Notes: generated by a model from the letters alone, not told the origin. A stretch of DNA of 64,000 nt from Enterobacter soli ATCC BAA-2102 (GCF_001654845.1 NZ_LXES01000018.1:38247-102246); one strand, 5' to 3'; positions 46,123 through 54,924 are shown, numbered from the stretch's first letter. Numbers and translations are program-made.

Positions 46123-47076
46123 ATGCCGCCAGTAAACGTTGCGATTGTCGCGGTGGACGGGTTTAGCCCGTTCCACTACTCCGTTCCCTGCATTCTGTTT
46201 GGCGATACGGTATCGGGTGAAAAGCGATTTAATGTCACGATCTGCGCCGAAAAGCCGGGATTACTGACCTCCAGAGACGGTTTTGCGCTCAATGCCACGC
46301 AGGATTATTCCGCGATTGTGCAGGCCGATATCGTGGTGGTGCCTTACTGGCAGCACGTTCTGGAACGCCCGCCGCAGAGACTGCTTGATGGTCTGAACCA
46401 GGCAAGGGACAACGGCGCGGAGATCGTCGGGTTGTGCCTGGGCTCGTTTGTGCTGGGCTATGCGGGCATTCTCGACGGCAAACGTGCGGCAACGCATTGG
46501 GAGTTCGAACGCCAGTTTGCGTCACAGTTCCCCGATGTGCAGCTGGATATCAACGCGCTCTATGTTGATGACGACAACATCATCACGTCCGCGGGCACCG
46601 CTGCCGCACTGGATTGCTGTTTGTATATTATTCGCCAGCGCTTTGGCAGCGTGGTGGCGAACCAGATTGCCCGGCGAATGATTGTGCCGCCTCACCGTGA
46701 AGGCGGGCAGGCGCAGTTTATTGCCCAGCCTGTGCCAAAAGACACCCGTGATGCGCAGATTAACTGCCTGATCGATTATCTCCAGCAGCATATTACCGAA
46801 CCGCATAATCTGGACTCTCTGGCGGAGATTGTTTCCATGAGCCGTCGCACCCTGACCCGCCATTTTATGAAAGCCACTGGCATGAGCGTCGCCGACTGGC
46901 TGACCGCCGAGCGCCTGCGGCGCAGCCAGATCCTCCTTGAAGCCGGCAATCTGCCGATCGAAAACGTGGCCGAACAGGTGGGGTTTGTGTCGGCGGTGAC
47001 CTATCGCCAGCAGTTTAAGGCGCGTTTTGGGGTCAGCCCGGCGGAATGGCGCAAGACGTTCCGGACTCATTTGTAG
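46123..47076 (+). CDS. GlxA-type AraC-family transcriptional regulator
   Basis: This 317-aa protein has an N-terminal DJ-1/PfpI-like domain (VAIVAVDGFSPFHYSVPC, EIVGLCLGSFVLGYAGIL, residues 1-180) and a C-terminal AraC double HTH (LDSLAEIVSMSRRTLTRHFMKATGMSVADWL, residues 225-317). The cysteine in LCLGS is in the nucleophile-elbow position. It probably controls the adjacent MBL gene. Its stop codon TAG lies in a REP-like element. Confidence 0.88.
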   Translation: MPPVNVAIVAVDGFSPFHYSVPCILFGDTVSGEKRFNVTICAEKPGLLTSRDGFALNATQDYSAIVQADIVVVPYWQHVLERPPQRLLDGLNQARDNGAEIVGLCLGSFVLGYAGILDGKRAATHWEFERQFASQFPDVQLDINALYVDDDNIITSAGTAAALDCCLYIIRQRFGSVVANQIARRMIVPPHREGGQAQFIAQPVPKDTRDAQINCLIDYLQQHITEPHNLDSLAEIVSMSRRTLTRHFMKATGMSVADWLTAERLRRSQILLEAGNLPIENVAEQVGFVSAVTYRQQFKARFGVSPAEWRKTFRTHL

Positions 47077-47103
47077 GCCGGGTAAGCGCAGCACCATCCG
47101 GCG
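47073..47103. repeat. REP-like element overlapping the GlxA-type gene stop
   Basis: GTAGGCCGGGTAAGCGCAGC leads into ACCATCCGGCG. The TAG within its first bases is the stop codon of the preceding gene, so the repeat abuts or supplies the end of the reading frame. It separates convergent genes. Confidence 0.82.
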
Positions 47104-47104
47104 T

Positions 47105-48196
47105 TTATCCCAGCCGCTCCATCTTCGTTTCTCCTTCCGCCATCGACAGCTGATACAGTGAAAACGAACGGTGTTTTTCAATCAGCTTAGCCAGCTCCGG
47201 CGAGTGGCTGGTGAGCCAGATCTGCGAGTAGCGGCTGGCCTCGGCAATCAGGCTCGCCAGCGCGGGCAGCATCTGCGGATGCAGGCTGTTTTCCGGCTCG
47301 TTGAGGGCGATAAAGGCCGGAGGGCGCGGGCTTAGCAACGCCACCGCCAGGCACAGGAAACGCAGCGTGCCATCGGAGAACTCAGCTGGCTCCAGCGGTC
47401 TGCTTAATCCTTCGCGCTGCATCATCATGCGAAAACGTCCGCCCGAATTGTCGCTGTAAAACACGCAGCCGGGGAATGCCTGATCGAGGATGCGCATCAG
47501 CAGCAGCTCGTCGCCAATCTCGACAATCGTCTGAAACGCCGCGGCCAGGTTGGAACCGTCGCTGGCCAGCACTGGCGAGCGGAAGCCAACCTGTGGGGCA
47601 CGGATCGCCGAGCCGGATGAGACTGAAAATTCGTGATAAAAGCGCCAGTTACGCAGGGATTCGCGCATCTGCGACACTTCCGGGTAGAGATGCGGTTCGC
47701 CGAGCTGCCCGAACACCGATTCGTTCTCGTACAGCGTGCCGCTGTGGGTCACTTTTTCGTGATGCACGTTATTCAGAAACACGGCCTGGTTCTTGCGCTT
47801 CATCAGCTGTGACGAGGGGCGGCGATGCTGGCCGCTCAGCCAGATCGACTCCTCTTTAATCACCGGGTCGAGCTGAAACTGCGACGGATAGGGCAGCTTT
47901 TCGACAAAGCCCACCTGTAATTCGTATTCGTAGGTTTCGGTTTCCACCGCCAGGTTCATGCGCCGCAGCTGGTCGCTGCGCGTTTTACCTGCCCAGAACA
48001 CTTTCAAAATCCCGCCCTCATTCGCCAGCGCCTGAGAAAACTGCCCCTGCGCCGCGCTGTGCATCAGGTAAATCGCCTTATAGATATTCGATTTCCCGGT
48101 GCCGTTTGGACCGAAGACGATGTTGAGCTGTTCCAGCTCCAGCGACATATCACGGATTGAGCGGTAATTCTGAATGTGCAGGGTGTTTATCATCAT
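47105..48196 (-). CDS. Standalone AAA_21/RecF-like ATPase
   Basis: This 363-aa protein has the ABC/SMC-type N-terminus LHIQNYRSIRDMSLELEQLNIVFGPNGTGKSNIYKAI (Walker A GPNGTGKS), a signature-like FSDGTLRFLCLA and Walker B IALNEPENSLHP, then a switch histidine region LTSHSPEL. In these standalone ATPases NEPE at Walker B is common in place of DEPE. It has no fused nuclease. It may take part in DNA repair or defence, but no partner gene is adjacent and no function is claimed. Confidence 0.85.
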   Translation of the reverse strand: MMINTLHIQNYRSIRDMSLELEQLNIVFGPNGTGKSNIYKAIYLMHSAAQGQFSQALANEGGILKVFWAGKTRSDQLRRMNLAVETETYEYELQVGFVEKLPYPSQFQLDPVIKEESIWLSGQHRRPSSQLMKRKNQAVFLNNVHHEKVTHSGTLYENESVFGQLGEPHLYPEVSQMRESLRNWRFYHEFSVSSGSAIRAPQVGFRSPVLASDGSNLAAAFQTIVEIGDELLLMRILDQAFPGCVFYSDNSGGRFRMMMQREGLSRPLEPAEFSDGTLRFLCLAVALLSPRPPAFIALNEPENSLHPQMLPALASLIAEASRYSQIWLTSHSPELAKLIEKHRSFSLYQLSMAEGETKMERLG

Positions 48197-48253
48197 TTTA
48201 TGCCTTTGATAAATAGTCGTCTTTTTGGCTTCCCCAGCCTGAGGGACATTGGG

Positions 48254-49210
48254 TTAACCAGCAGCGTAATCTGCCAGCCTTTCGAGCGGGAAATGCAGCG
48301 ATGCATCCTGGCGAAAGGCATCCAGTAAATACTCAACCGTGGCTTTCACGCGCGGCGCGACCAGCGCACGGTGGGGATACTGGATAACCATCTCGTAATT
48401 ACCGGGGTCGTGCTGACCGACCAGCACGGCTTTAAGCGCCCCGGCCTGCAAATGCGCCAGCGCGTGATGTACGCCCACCTGAGCAATACCCAGCCCCAGC
48501 AGTGCCGCCTGCGTCTGGGCTTCCGGTGCGGAGAGCGTCACTGCCGCGGCGTCTGGCTCAAGCGTGGTCAGGCTACCATCGCTTCCCCTGAACCCCCACG
48601 GCGAGACACGCCCCCCCAAAAAACGCCGGGCGATAAGATGATGATTCGCCAGGTCGGCAGGTGTTTTGGGTACGCCGCAACGCGCCAGATACTCAGGCGA
48701 AGCAACCAGCGCGGTTTTGAGCTGGCAGACGGGCCGTGAAATCAGCGACGAATCGACAATGCGCCCGCCGCGAATGGTCAGGTCGTAGCCGTCGGCAATC
48801 AGGTCTGTCACCCGGTCGTCAAAATCCACTTCCACAGAGATACCCGGATAACGCACCCGCAGCCCCGGCAGCACCGGGAGCAACTGTTCGCGCCCGAAGG
48901 CGGCGCTGGTGGAGATGCGCACATGGCCGCGGGTTTCCATTTTGCGTGCCACCACGGCGTCCATCGCCGTGTCCAGCGCGCCGATAGCAATCCGCGCCTG
49001 CTGCAAAAAGGCGGTTCCTTCTTCGGTCAGACTCAGCGTACGCGTGGTGCGGTTCATCAGCCTGACGCCCAGCGCCTGCTCCAGCCCGGCAATGTTTTTA
49101 CTGACTGCGGCAGGGCTGATCCCCTGGCTGCGTGCGGCGGCGGCAAAACTGCCCGCGCTGGCGGCTTCTACGAACGAGACAATTGCGCGAACGCGCTGTG
49201 ATAACTCCAT
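48254..49210 (-). CDS. LysR-family transcriptional regulator
   Basis: This 318-aa protein has an N-terminal HTH (FVEAASAGSFAAAARSQGISPAAVSKNIAGLEQALGV) and a LysR effector domain. It is divergent from the DUF1330 and flavodoxin-like genes at 49325-50178, separated by 114 bp, and probably regulates them. Confidence 0.9.
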   Translation of the reverse strand: MELSQRVRAIVSFVEAASAGSFAAAARSQGISPAAVSKNIAGLEQALGVRLMNRTTRTLSLTEEGTAFLQQARIAIGALDTAMDAVVARKMETRGHVRISTSAAFGREQLLPVLPGLRVRYPGISVEVDFDDRVTDLIADGYDLTIRGGRIVDSSLISRPVCQLKTALVASPEYLARCGVPKTPADLANHHLIARRFLGGRVSPWGFRGSDGSLTTLEPDAAAVTLSAPEAQTQAALLGLGIAQVGVHHALAHLQAGALKAVLVGQHDPGNYEMVIQYPHRALVAPRVKATVEYLLDAFRQDASLHFPLERLADYAAG

Positions 49211-49324
49211 CTTTCACTCCCGTATTCACAACCTGAAGTTGATTATCTATCAACCATAACCCTAATTCTCGTTACGAGTAAACGGGCACATACTCTCGCC
49301 ATCAACCCACAGTGAGGAACTTGT

Positions 49325-49639
49325 ATGAACGTGTCCGAGCCTGCTTATTTCATTTTTGATGTGGTTATTCATGACCCTGCGGCGATGCAGTCGTACCGGG
49401 AAAAAGTCGAGGCCAGCTATAAAGCCTTTGGTGGTAAACGCCTGGTGATGGGCGGCCAGTGCGACACCGTGGAAGGCAACGGCCCGCAGGGGATGCTGGT
49501 GATGTTGCAGTTCGACAGCGCGGAACAGGCGCACGCCTGGCACGATTCCCCTGCTTATCAGGAGATCATTCACTACCGTCAGGCCGCCGCCAGTACGAAC
49601 GCCTGGCTGGTAAAAGGCGTAATGCCGGAACAACAATAA
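49325..49639 (+). CDS. DUF1330 family protein
   Basis: This 104-aa ferredoxin-like dimeric alpha/beta barrel protein has the family pattern: AYFIFDVVIHDPAAMQSYREKVEASYKAFGGKRLV, then VMLQFDSAEQAHAWHDSPAYQEII. Function unknown; DUF1330 proteins are sometimes linked to redox or detoxifying enzymes. It precedes a flavodoxin-like oxidoreductase by 11 bp. Confidence 0.85.
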   Translation: MNVSEPAYFIFDVVIHDPAAMQSYREKVEASYKAFGGKRLVMGGQCDTVEGNGPQGMLVMLQFDSAEQAHAWHDSPAYQEIIHYRQAAASTNAWLVKGVMPEQQ

Positions 49640-49650
49640 AGGAGACACCC

Positions 49651-50178
49651 ATGAAAACCTTAGCGATTGTATCCCACCCTTATGCATCTCAGTCTCGTAT
49701 TATCAAGGCATTACAGCAGACAGCGGAAGGTGTAGATAACGTCATCGTCCGCAACCTGGAAGCGATGTACGGCAACGACGTAAACGCGATTGATGTGGCG
49801 GCAGAGCAAGCGGCTTATGACGGCGTTGACCGCGTGGTGTTTATCTACCCGACTCACTGGTTCAATCTGACGCCGATGCTGAAAGGCTATCTGAATGAAG
49901 TGTGGCAGTACGGCTGGGCGTTTGGTGCGGGTGGCGATGCCCTGAAAGGGAAAAGCCTGATGGTGGTCACTTCCGCAGGCGCCAGTCCGTTTACGTACTC
50001 CCACGAAGGGCTGATCCAAAGTTCGATGGATGAGGTACTCAGCCCCATGAAAGCCAGCGCGCTGTATGTGGGCATGAACTGGCTGCCACCGCTGGCGTTT
50101 TATGAAGTGGCGGCGGCGAATCGCGACAAGTTACCGCAGTTCAGCCAGGCGTTGGCTCAGGCGCTGAGCGCAGCGTAA
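49651..50178 (+). CDS. Flavodoxin-like NAD(P)H oxidoreductase
   Basis: This 175-aa protein has a flavodoxin_2 fold: LAIVSHPYASQSRIIKAL binds flavin phosphate, and VVFIYPTHWFNLTPMLKGYLNEVWQYGWAF is the family hallmark of MdaB/KefF/NQO-type quinone reductases. The ATG at 49651 has GGAG 7 bp upstream. It is probably an FMN or FAD quinone or azo-compound reductase, coupled with the DUF1330 gene. Confidence 0.9.
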   Translation: MKTLAIVSHPYASQSRIIKALQQTAEGVDNVIVRNLEAMYGNDVNAIDVAAEQAAYDGVDRVVFIYPTHWFNLTPMLKGYLNEVWQYGWAFGAGGDALKGKSLMVVTSAGASPFTYSHEGLIQSSMDEVLSPMKASALYVGMNWLPPLAFYEVAAANRDKLPQFSQALAQALSAA

Positions 50179-50206
50179 AAAAAAGACGACAGTGAGGGTG
50201 TCGTCT
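50177..50206 (-). terminator. Terminator for the DUF523/DUF1722 gene
   Basis: AGACGACA (50184-50191) and TGTCGTCT (50199-50206) form an 8-bp stem that, on the minus strand, runs into a T tract of seven or more (complement of the A run at 50177-50183). It lies just past the stop codon of the plus-strand oxidoreductase gene. Confidence 0.82.
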
Positions 50207-50262
50207 AAACGGGGTACTGCCTGGGGCCTCTTTCGTTCCATGGACCCTTCGCATACTTTCTT

Positions 50263-51222
50263 TCAGGTGATAGCCAGGCGCAGACCTAAATCGTCCGGAT
50301 AGGGATCAAAATAGTTTTGCGTCATCAGATACCGGTCAGGATATTCGGCCATGTAGTGTTTGAGCAGAGTCAGCGGCGCGAGAATTGGCAGCAGCCCGTC
50401 GCGATAGTGCAGGATCACATCGCGCAGTTCGCCACGCTGGCGGCTGTTGAGCTGATTTCGGAAGTAGCCCTGAATATGCATCAGCACGTTGGTGTGATTT
50501 TTCCGCGAGGCAGGTTGCTTCAGGATCGCCATCAGTTTATCCCGGTACGCCACAAAGAAAGCGTCCAGATCTTCCCACTCGTGCAACGAAGCGACGAACG
50601 GGCCGATCTCGCGGTAGCCCGCCTGATGGTGCGCCAGCAGCTGTAGTTTGTAGCGGCTGTGGAAATCCAGCAGCGTGCGGCGCGTCAGGCCGTTGGCTCG
50701 CAGGGTATTCAGCTCATGCAGGGCAAATACGCGCTCGATGAAGTTTTCCCGTAGCACCGGGTCGTGCAAACGACCATCTTCCTCCACGGGCAGCCACGGC
50801 CTGGTTTCAAGGAGGGCGGCGGTGAACAGCCCGACACCCTCCTTGCGGCCCCGGTTGCCGTTTTCATCATACAGACGTACGCGCTCCATGCCGCAGCTTG
50901 GCGATTTCGCACAGACTATAAATCCCGCCAGATCGTCGATTTTAGGCAGGTAATCCGCCGTAAAATCCGCCATTTTCTGCGTGAGATTTTCGTGAGGAGG
51001 CTTGCTGAAACGCAGTTGCGTGTCGCCGCTATCTGTCAGCGTTAAACGAATGGCAGGGCGCGGCGTAGGCAGGCCAATCGCCATTTCAGGGCAGACCGGC
51101 CTGAAGCTGACCCACTGGGCCAGTTCATCCATGACAAAGCCCATACGCTTGTGTCCGCCGTCAAAGCGAACGGCGGAACCGGTCAAGCATCCGCTAATAC
51201 CCAGCACAGGTTTCGTTGTCAT
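50263..51222 (-). CDS. DUF523-DUF1722 two-domain protein (TudS-like + YbgA-like)
   Basis: This protein of about 319 aa joins a DUF523 domain (residues 1-150 or so: VLGISGCLTGSAVRFDGGHK, FRPVCPEM, FIVCAKSPSCGMERV) to a DUF1722 domain (residues 180-315: LHELNTLRANGLTRRTLLDFHSRYKLQLLAHH). The Cys residues of GCLTG, VCPE and CAKSPSCG match the [4Fe-4S]-binding pattern known in the thiouracil desulfurase TudS, so desulfuration of thiolated bases or nucleosides is plausible. The start at 51222 (MTTKPVLGI) is chosen over 51243. E. coli YbgA has only the DUF1722 part. Confidence 0.8.
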   Translation of the reverse strand: MTTKPVLGISGCLTGSAVRFDGGHKRMGFVMDELAQWVSFRPVCPEMAIGLPTPRPAIRLTLTDSGDTQLRFSKPPHENLTQKMADFTADYLPKIDDLAGFIVCAKSPSCGMERVRLYDENGNRGRKEGVGLFTAALLETRPWLPVEEDGRLHDPVLRENFIERVFALHELNTLRANGLTRRTLLDFHSRYKLQLLAHHQAGYREIGPFVASLHEWEDLDAFFVAYRDKLMAILKQPASRKNHTNVLMHIQGYFRNQLNSRQRGELRDVILHYRDGLLPILAPLTLLKHYMAEYPDRYLMTQNYFDPYPDDLGLRLAIT

Positions 51223-51323
51223 GGTATGTACCTCCAGAGTCATACTTAAAACTTACACAACATGCGTAATTTGTCCAAGTATTAGCGGGGTTATTTTTTC
51301 TTTCCGTTTAAAATCAATGGGAA

Positions 51324-51734
51324 TTAACTACCCTTGTAAGTCGAGTAACCGTACTGGCTAAGCAGAACCGGGATGTGCAGCTTTTCGTTGGTGCGGGTCA
51401 CGGTGAACAGCACCGGGATCTCCGGGAAGAACGTGTCCAGCTTCTTCGCGTGGAAGTAATTAGCCGTTTTGAACGTTACTTTGTAGATGCCTGGCTGCAT
51501 ATCCTGATCCTCCGGATAGAGGGATTTGATGCGTCCGTCCTGGTCGGTTTTGCCGCTGGCAAGCGGGGTCCATTTATCCTGCTGCTGCTTTTCCAGCGTG
51601 ACGGTAACGCCCGGAGGTGGTGTCCCGGTTTGCTGGTCAAGAACGTGAACGCTCAGCGTACCGACAGGGGCGCTAAACGCGGCGGGGGCAAAGGCCATGG
51701 CGGCCAGGATCAGCAGGGGAGTTGTCTTTTTCAC
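51324..51734 (-). CDS. hiuH: Periplasmic 5-hydroxyisourate hydrolase
   Basis: This 136-aa transthyretin-like protein has a signal peptide (MKKTTPLLILAAMAFAPAAFSA), N-terminal GTLSVHVLDQQTGTPPPGV and C-terminal LSQYGYSTYKGS (YRGS-like motif). These carry the His, Arg/Lys and Tyr residues of HIUases. It converts 5-hydroxyisourate to OHCU in uric acid breakdown. The periplasmic form corresponds to E. coli YedX. Confidence 0.93.
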   Translation of the reverse strand: MKKTTPLLILAAMAFAPAAFSAPVGTLSVHVLDQQTGTPPPGVTVTLEKQQQDKWTPLASGKTDQDGRIKSLYPEDQDMQPGIYKVTFKTANYFHAKKLDTFFPEIPVLFTVTRTNEKLHIPVLLSQYGYSTYKGS

Positions 51735-51833
51735 GGTCTTTTCCTGTGGAGTTATCAGTCACAGGAAAACGTTAGCATCTGTGGCGCGGGAAAATATTCA
51801 ACTTTTCGTGAAGTTTCCCGCAGAGGAAAATAA

Positions 51834-52559
51834 TCAGAGGATAATGACGTCCAGCGATACCTGCTGCTGCCACTGCGCCACCTGTTTTTTCCGCACCGCG
51901 GTGAGTTTGCCGCGGGTCACCAACAGCCATTTCCTGTCCGGAAAAATCTCCGGTGCCAGCATGGCAGGAGGCGTGGGCAAAATGTCGATACGGTGACCCT
52001 GGCCGGTACGCGTTAAGGCTTCGAGCCAGACTTCGCACGGGTCGTTCAGGTACCAGCCGGTGAGCAGGAGGTTGTCGCCCGGGGCTTTTTTATCGCCCTC
52101 CAGGCAAAACGAGGTATAGGCGATGAGGATGCCGTCGAGGATTTCACGCAGCGTCATGGCGGCGGGAACGTTGGCTGAAACCTGGCTGCGTAGCGGACGC
52201 AGGACGTTTGCCACCAGTTCTGCCCTCGGATATTCCCGGCCAGCGTCGTAGATCATCTGGCGCAGGGACTCGATTTTGCCCTCTTTGAGACGTTCAAGCA
52301 TGGTCTGTTGCAGCGTCTGCCAGTTGTTGGTGCGACGCGGCACCGGGCGTTCCAGCAGCGGTTTGACCTGGCCAATCGGCACGCCTTTTTTCACCCAGTC
52401 GAGGATTTTCAGCGCCTGCTGCACATCTTCTTCGCTGTAAAGCCGGTGGCCCCCCTCGGTGCGCTGCGGCTTGAGCAAACCATAGCGGCGCTGCCACGCG
52501 CGCAGCGTGGTAGCAGTGATGCCGCTGAGTCTGGCAAATTCGCCGATGGAGTAGGCCAT
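51834..52559 (-). CDS. MerR-family regulator (MlrA/BluR-like)
   Basis: This 241-aa protein has a MerR HTH (YSIGEFARLSGITATTLRAWQRRYGLLKPQRTEGGHRLY) and a long C-terminal region resembling MlrA/BluR (B12-binding-like fold, though the cobalamin DxHxxG motif is not visible). It could regulate curli/biofilm or light/redox responses as MlrA and BluR do, but the target here is unknown. It is divergent from blc. Confidence 0.85.
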   Translation of the reverse strand: MAYSIGEFARLSGITATTLRAWQRRYGLLKPQRTEGGHRLYSEEDVQQALKILDWVKKGVPIGQVKPLLERPVPRRTNNWQTLQQTMLERLKEGKIESLRQMIYDAGREYPRAELVANVLRPLRSQVSANVPAAMTLREILDGILIAYTSFCLEGDKKAPGDNLLLTGWYLNDPCEVWLEALTRTGQGHRIDILPTPPAMLAPEIFPDRKWLLVTRGKLTAVRKKQVAQWQQQVSLDVIIL

Positions 52560-52676
52560 GTCTGTATCCGAAGAGGTGGAAAAATCTCAATATACTACGA
52601 ATTTTCCCCAACGGGATGAAGCGGCAGAACGCTGCACTACACTTAACATCCAACCGCGTAAATGAAAGGAATTCTC

Positions 52677-53201
52677 ATGAAGCTATGGCCTGTTGTCACC
52701 GGTGTCGCCATTGCCCTGACTCTGGTGGCCTGTAAATCACCCACGCCGCCGAAAGGCGTGCAGCCTATTACCGGCTTTGATGCCAGCCGCTATCTCGGCA
52801 AATGGTATGAAATCGCCCGCCTGGAAAACCGCTTTGAGCGCGGGCTGGAGCAGGTGACGGCAACCTATGGCGAGCGCAGCGACGGTGGCATTAGCGTCCT
52901 TAACCGGGGTTACGATCCGGAGAAGAACGAGTGGAACGAGAGTGAGGGTAAAGCGTACTTTACCGGTGCGCCGACTACGGCCGCGCTGAAGGTGTCGTTC
53001 TTCGGCCCGTTCTACGGCGGGTATAACGTGATCAGGCTGGATGATAAGTACCAGTACGCGCTGGTGAGCGGCCCGAACCGCGACTACCTGTGGATCCTGT
53101 CGCGCACGCCAACCATCCCGGATGCGGTGAAGCAGGATTACCTGAAGACTGCACGTAGTTTGGGGTTCCAGGTGGATGAACTCGTGTGGGTTAAGCAGTG
53201 A
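52677..53201 (+). CDS. blc: Outer-membrane lipocalin lipoprotein Blc
   Basis: This 174-aa lipocalin has a lipoprotein signal (MKLWPVVTGVAIALTLVAC, Cys19) and the lipocalin GxW motif in YLGKWYEIARLENRFERG, then DKYQYALVSGPNRDYLWILSR. Blc binds lysophospholipids and fatty acids at the outer membrane under envelope stress. The start at 52677 has AAAGGAA upstream; the 5-codon longer frame is less likely. It is divergent from the MerR gene. Confidence 0.94.
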   Translation: MKLWPVVTGVAIALTLVACKSPTPPKGVQPITGFDASRYLGKWYEIARLENRFERGLEQVTATYGERSDGGISVLNRGYDPEKNEWNESEGKAYFTGAPTTAALKVSFFGPFYGGYNVIRLDDKYQYALVSGPNRDYLWILSRTPTIPDAVKQDYLKTARSLGFQVDELVWVKQ

Positions 53202-53278
53202 AGATCGTGCTTTCTTCGTAGGGTATTACTGGCCTGCCTGGATAGACTTCCGTTAAAAGCGCAACGGGAGACGACGAG

Positions 53279-54277
53279 ATGAACTGGCAGCCTTTTCGCG
53301 GCAATGCGCCGGCGAATATGACCATTTTTAGCGCCTCATTTCCCGACGTTAGCGACCAGTGGCCGATGAAAGACGACACTGCGCGGGAGATCGCTGCGCT
53401 TGATCGGGCGCTGAAAGCCGATCCGGCACTGCGACCGCCGCTGATTGAATTCGAAGAAGGAGGGCAGGCGGTGCTTGTCCCTCAAAACCGTTATTCTGAG
53501 CAGGCTTACCGCAATCGCCCGGCGCTGGAAGCCTGGCGCACCCGGCTTGTCCCCACTGCGCTGGCGCTGTTTGTGGTACAAAATCCGCTGGAAGACCGCC
53601 TCCCAGAAGGCACAAAAATGGACAGCGACAGCCGCCAGTGGTTTATCCATGCCAACGATGCCATCGGCGTACGTTCCCGCGCAAAGGTGCTGTCCGCACT
53701 GGTAGATAAGTACATCCACAACGAGAGTGAGAACAACTGGGTGAGCCTGGCGAGCGGTGCCGCCATCCCGGTACTGGAGGCGCTGCGTAATGCGAAGCTC
53801 GACGGTCAGCAGGTGTATCTGACGCTGGTGGATAAAGACCCGGTTGCTCTGCGCTGGGCGGAAACCATGGCCGCGCAGGAAGGGCTGACCGTGGGTGAAC
53901 AGCTGACTTTGCTCAGACGCGATCTGGTGCATACCCTGGTGCGTAATGAGGATCTCCTGCTTGAGCTGGGTGATCATCAGGCCGAACTGGTCGACGCGCT
54001 GGGGATTTTCGAGTATTTCAATGACGCCGATGCGGCGATTTTTTTGCAACGCGCGCTGCGGCTGGTGAGGCCTGGCGGCGCGGTGATTGTGTCGAACATG
54101 CTGACCAGTAGCCCGCAAATCGACTTTACCCTGCGCTGCATTGGCTGGGAACACATCTTCCCGCGCTCGTTGCAGCAGTTGCAGGATATTCACCTCGCGG
54201 CGGGTGTGCCGGTGGAAAATGTCACCGTGATTGTGCCGAAGGATGGGGTGTATGCGGTGATGGAGGTGCGGGCGTAG
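53279..54277 (+). CDS. Probable class I SAM-dependent methyltransferase
   Basis: This 332-aa protein begins MNWQPFRGNAPANMTIFSAS. Its C-terminal two thirds have a Rossmann-like methyltransferase pattern: NNWVSLASGAAIPVLEAL (motif I position), VYLTLVDKDPVALRWAE (acidic end of beta-2), then VDALGIFEYFNDADAAIFLQRALRLVRPGGAVIVSNM. The glycine motif is unusual (SGAA), so the activity is likely but not certain. Target unknown. It stands alone after blc. Confidence 0.7.
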   Translation: MNWQPFRGNAPANMTIFSASFPDVSDQWPMKDDTAREIAALDRALKADPALRPPLIEFEEGGQAVLVPQNRYSEQAYRNRPALEAWRTRLVPTALALFVVQNPLEDRLPEGTKMDSDSRQWFIHANDAIGVRSRAKVLSALVDKYIHNESENNWVSLASGAAIPVLEALRNAKLDGQQVYLTLVDKDPVALRWAETMAAQEGLTVGEQLTLLRRDLVHTLVRNEDLLLELGDHQAELVDALGIFEYFNDADAAIFLQRALRLVRPGGAVIVSNMLTSSPQIDFTLRCIGWEHIFPRSLQQLQDIHLAAGVPVENVTVIVPKDGVYAVMEVRA

Positions 54278-54287
54278 TTCAGCGGAT

Positions 54288-54325
54288 CCCCTCTCCCTTT
54301 GGGAGAGGGTTAGGGTGAGGGGGGA
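54288..54325. repeat. CCCTCTCCC/GGGAGAGGG repeat downstream of the methyltransferase gene
   Basis: CCCCTCTCCCTTTGGGAGAGGG continues into TTAGGGTGAGGGGGGA. It is an interspersed palindrome and may act as a terminator or REP-like element between the methyltransferase and the GNAT gene. Confidence 0.75.
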
Positions 54326-54378
54326 CAGGCCGCACAGATTGACTTGAAATACGGTGCTTGTCCGAACATGATCCCCCG

Positions 54379-54816
54379 ATGAAAATAGAAACCGCCATCC
54401 CCTCACAATTCGAACGTCTTGTCGCGATCTGGGAATCTTCTGTTCGTGCCACTCACCATTTTTTGCAGGAAAGCGATATTGCAGCGCTGCGCCCGTTATT
54501 GCTTAACGCGTATTTACCCAACCTCCGGGTCGTGATTGCTCGTGATGAAACGGGAGCGATTCACGGCTTTTTAGGCGTCGATGAAAACCGTATTGAAATG
54601 TTATTTGTCGATGACGTAAGCCGTGGGAAAGGTGTGGGCAAATTACTGCTGAAATACGCCATTGAGCATTTTGGTGCGAACGAAGTGGATGTTAACGAGC
54701 AAAACCCGCAGGGCGTCGCGTTTTATCGCCATATGGGGTTTGAGCAGGTTGGCCGCTCAGCGCTGGACGGGCAAGGGAATCCGTTTCCGCTGCTGCATAT
54801 GCGGTTGGGGGAATAG
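54379..54816 (+). CDS. GNAT-family N-acetyltransferase (YjaB-like)
   Basis: This 145-aa protein starts MKIETAIPSQFERLVAIWESSVRATHHFL, with acetyl-CoA loop VSRGKGVGKLLLKYAIEHF and VNEQNPQGVAFYRHMGFEQVGRS. The pattern resembles E. coli YjaB. The ATG at 54379 is chosen over 54358 on family start position. Function unknown. Confidence 0.85.
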   Translation: MKIETAIPSQFERLVAIWESSVRATHHFLQESDIAALRPLLLNAYLPNLRVVIARDETGAIHGFLGVDENRIEMLFVDDVSRGKGVGKLLLKYAIEHFGANEVDVNEQNPQGVAFYRHMGFEQVGRSALDGQGNPFPLLHMRLGE

Positions 54817-54864
54817 TATTTACCCCGCTGGGGCTCGGGAATTCCCCTCAAAAATGTCTGCACG

Positions 54865-54897
54865 GTTGTCCTCTCTCCCTTTGGGAGAGAGGACAAC
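54865..54897. repeat. Perfect 15-bp inverted repeat with a 3-nt loop
   Basis: GTTGTCCTCTCTCCC and its exact reverse complement GGGAGAGAGGACAAC are separated by TTT. It has a CTCTCCC/GGGAGAG core like the other palindromes of this window but longer arms. It marks the passage into the accessory island. Confidence 0.85.
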
Positions 54898-54924
54898 GTC
54901 ACCGAACATGAATAATGATGCTTA

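Noticed and set aside
53336..54406. 356-codon minus-strand frame opposite the methyltransferase gene
   Set aside because: It lies antisense to the probable methyltransferase, is His/Arg/Gln-rich and crosses a repeat; not credible.
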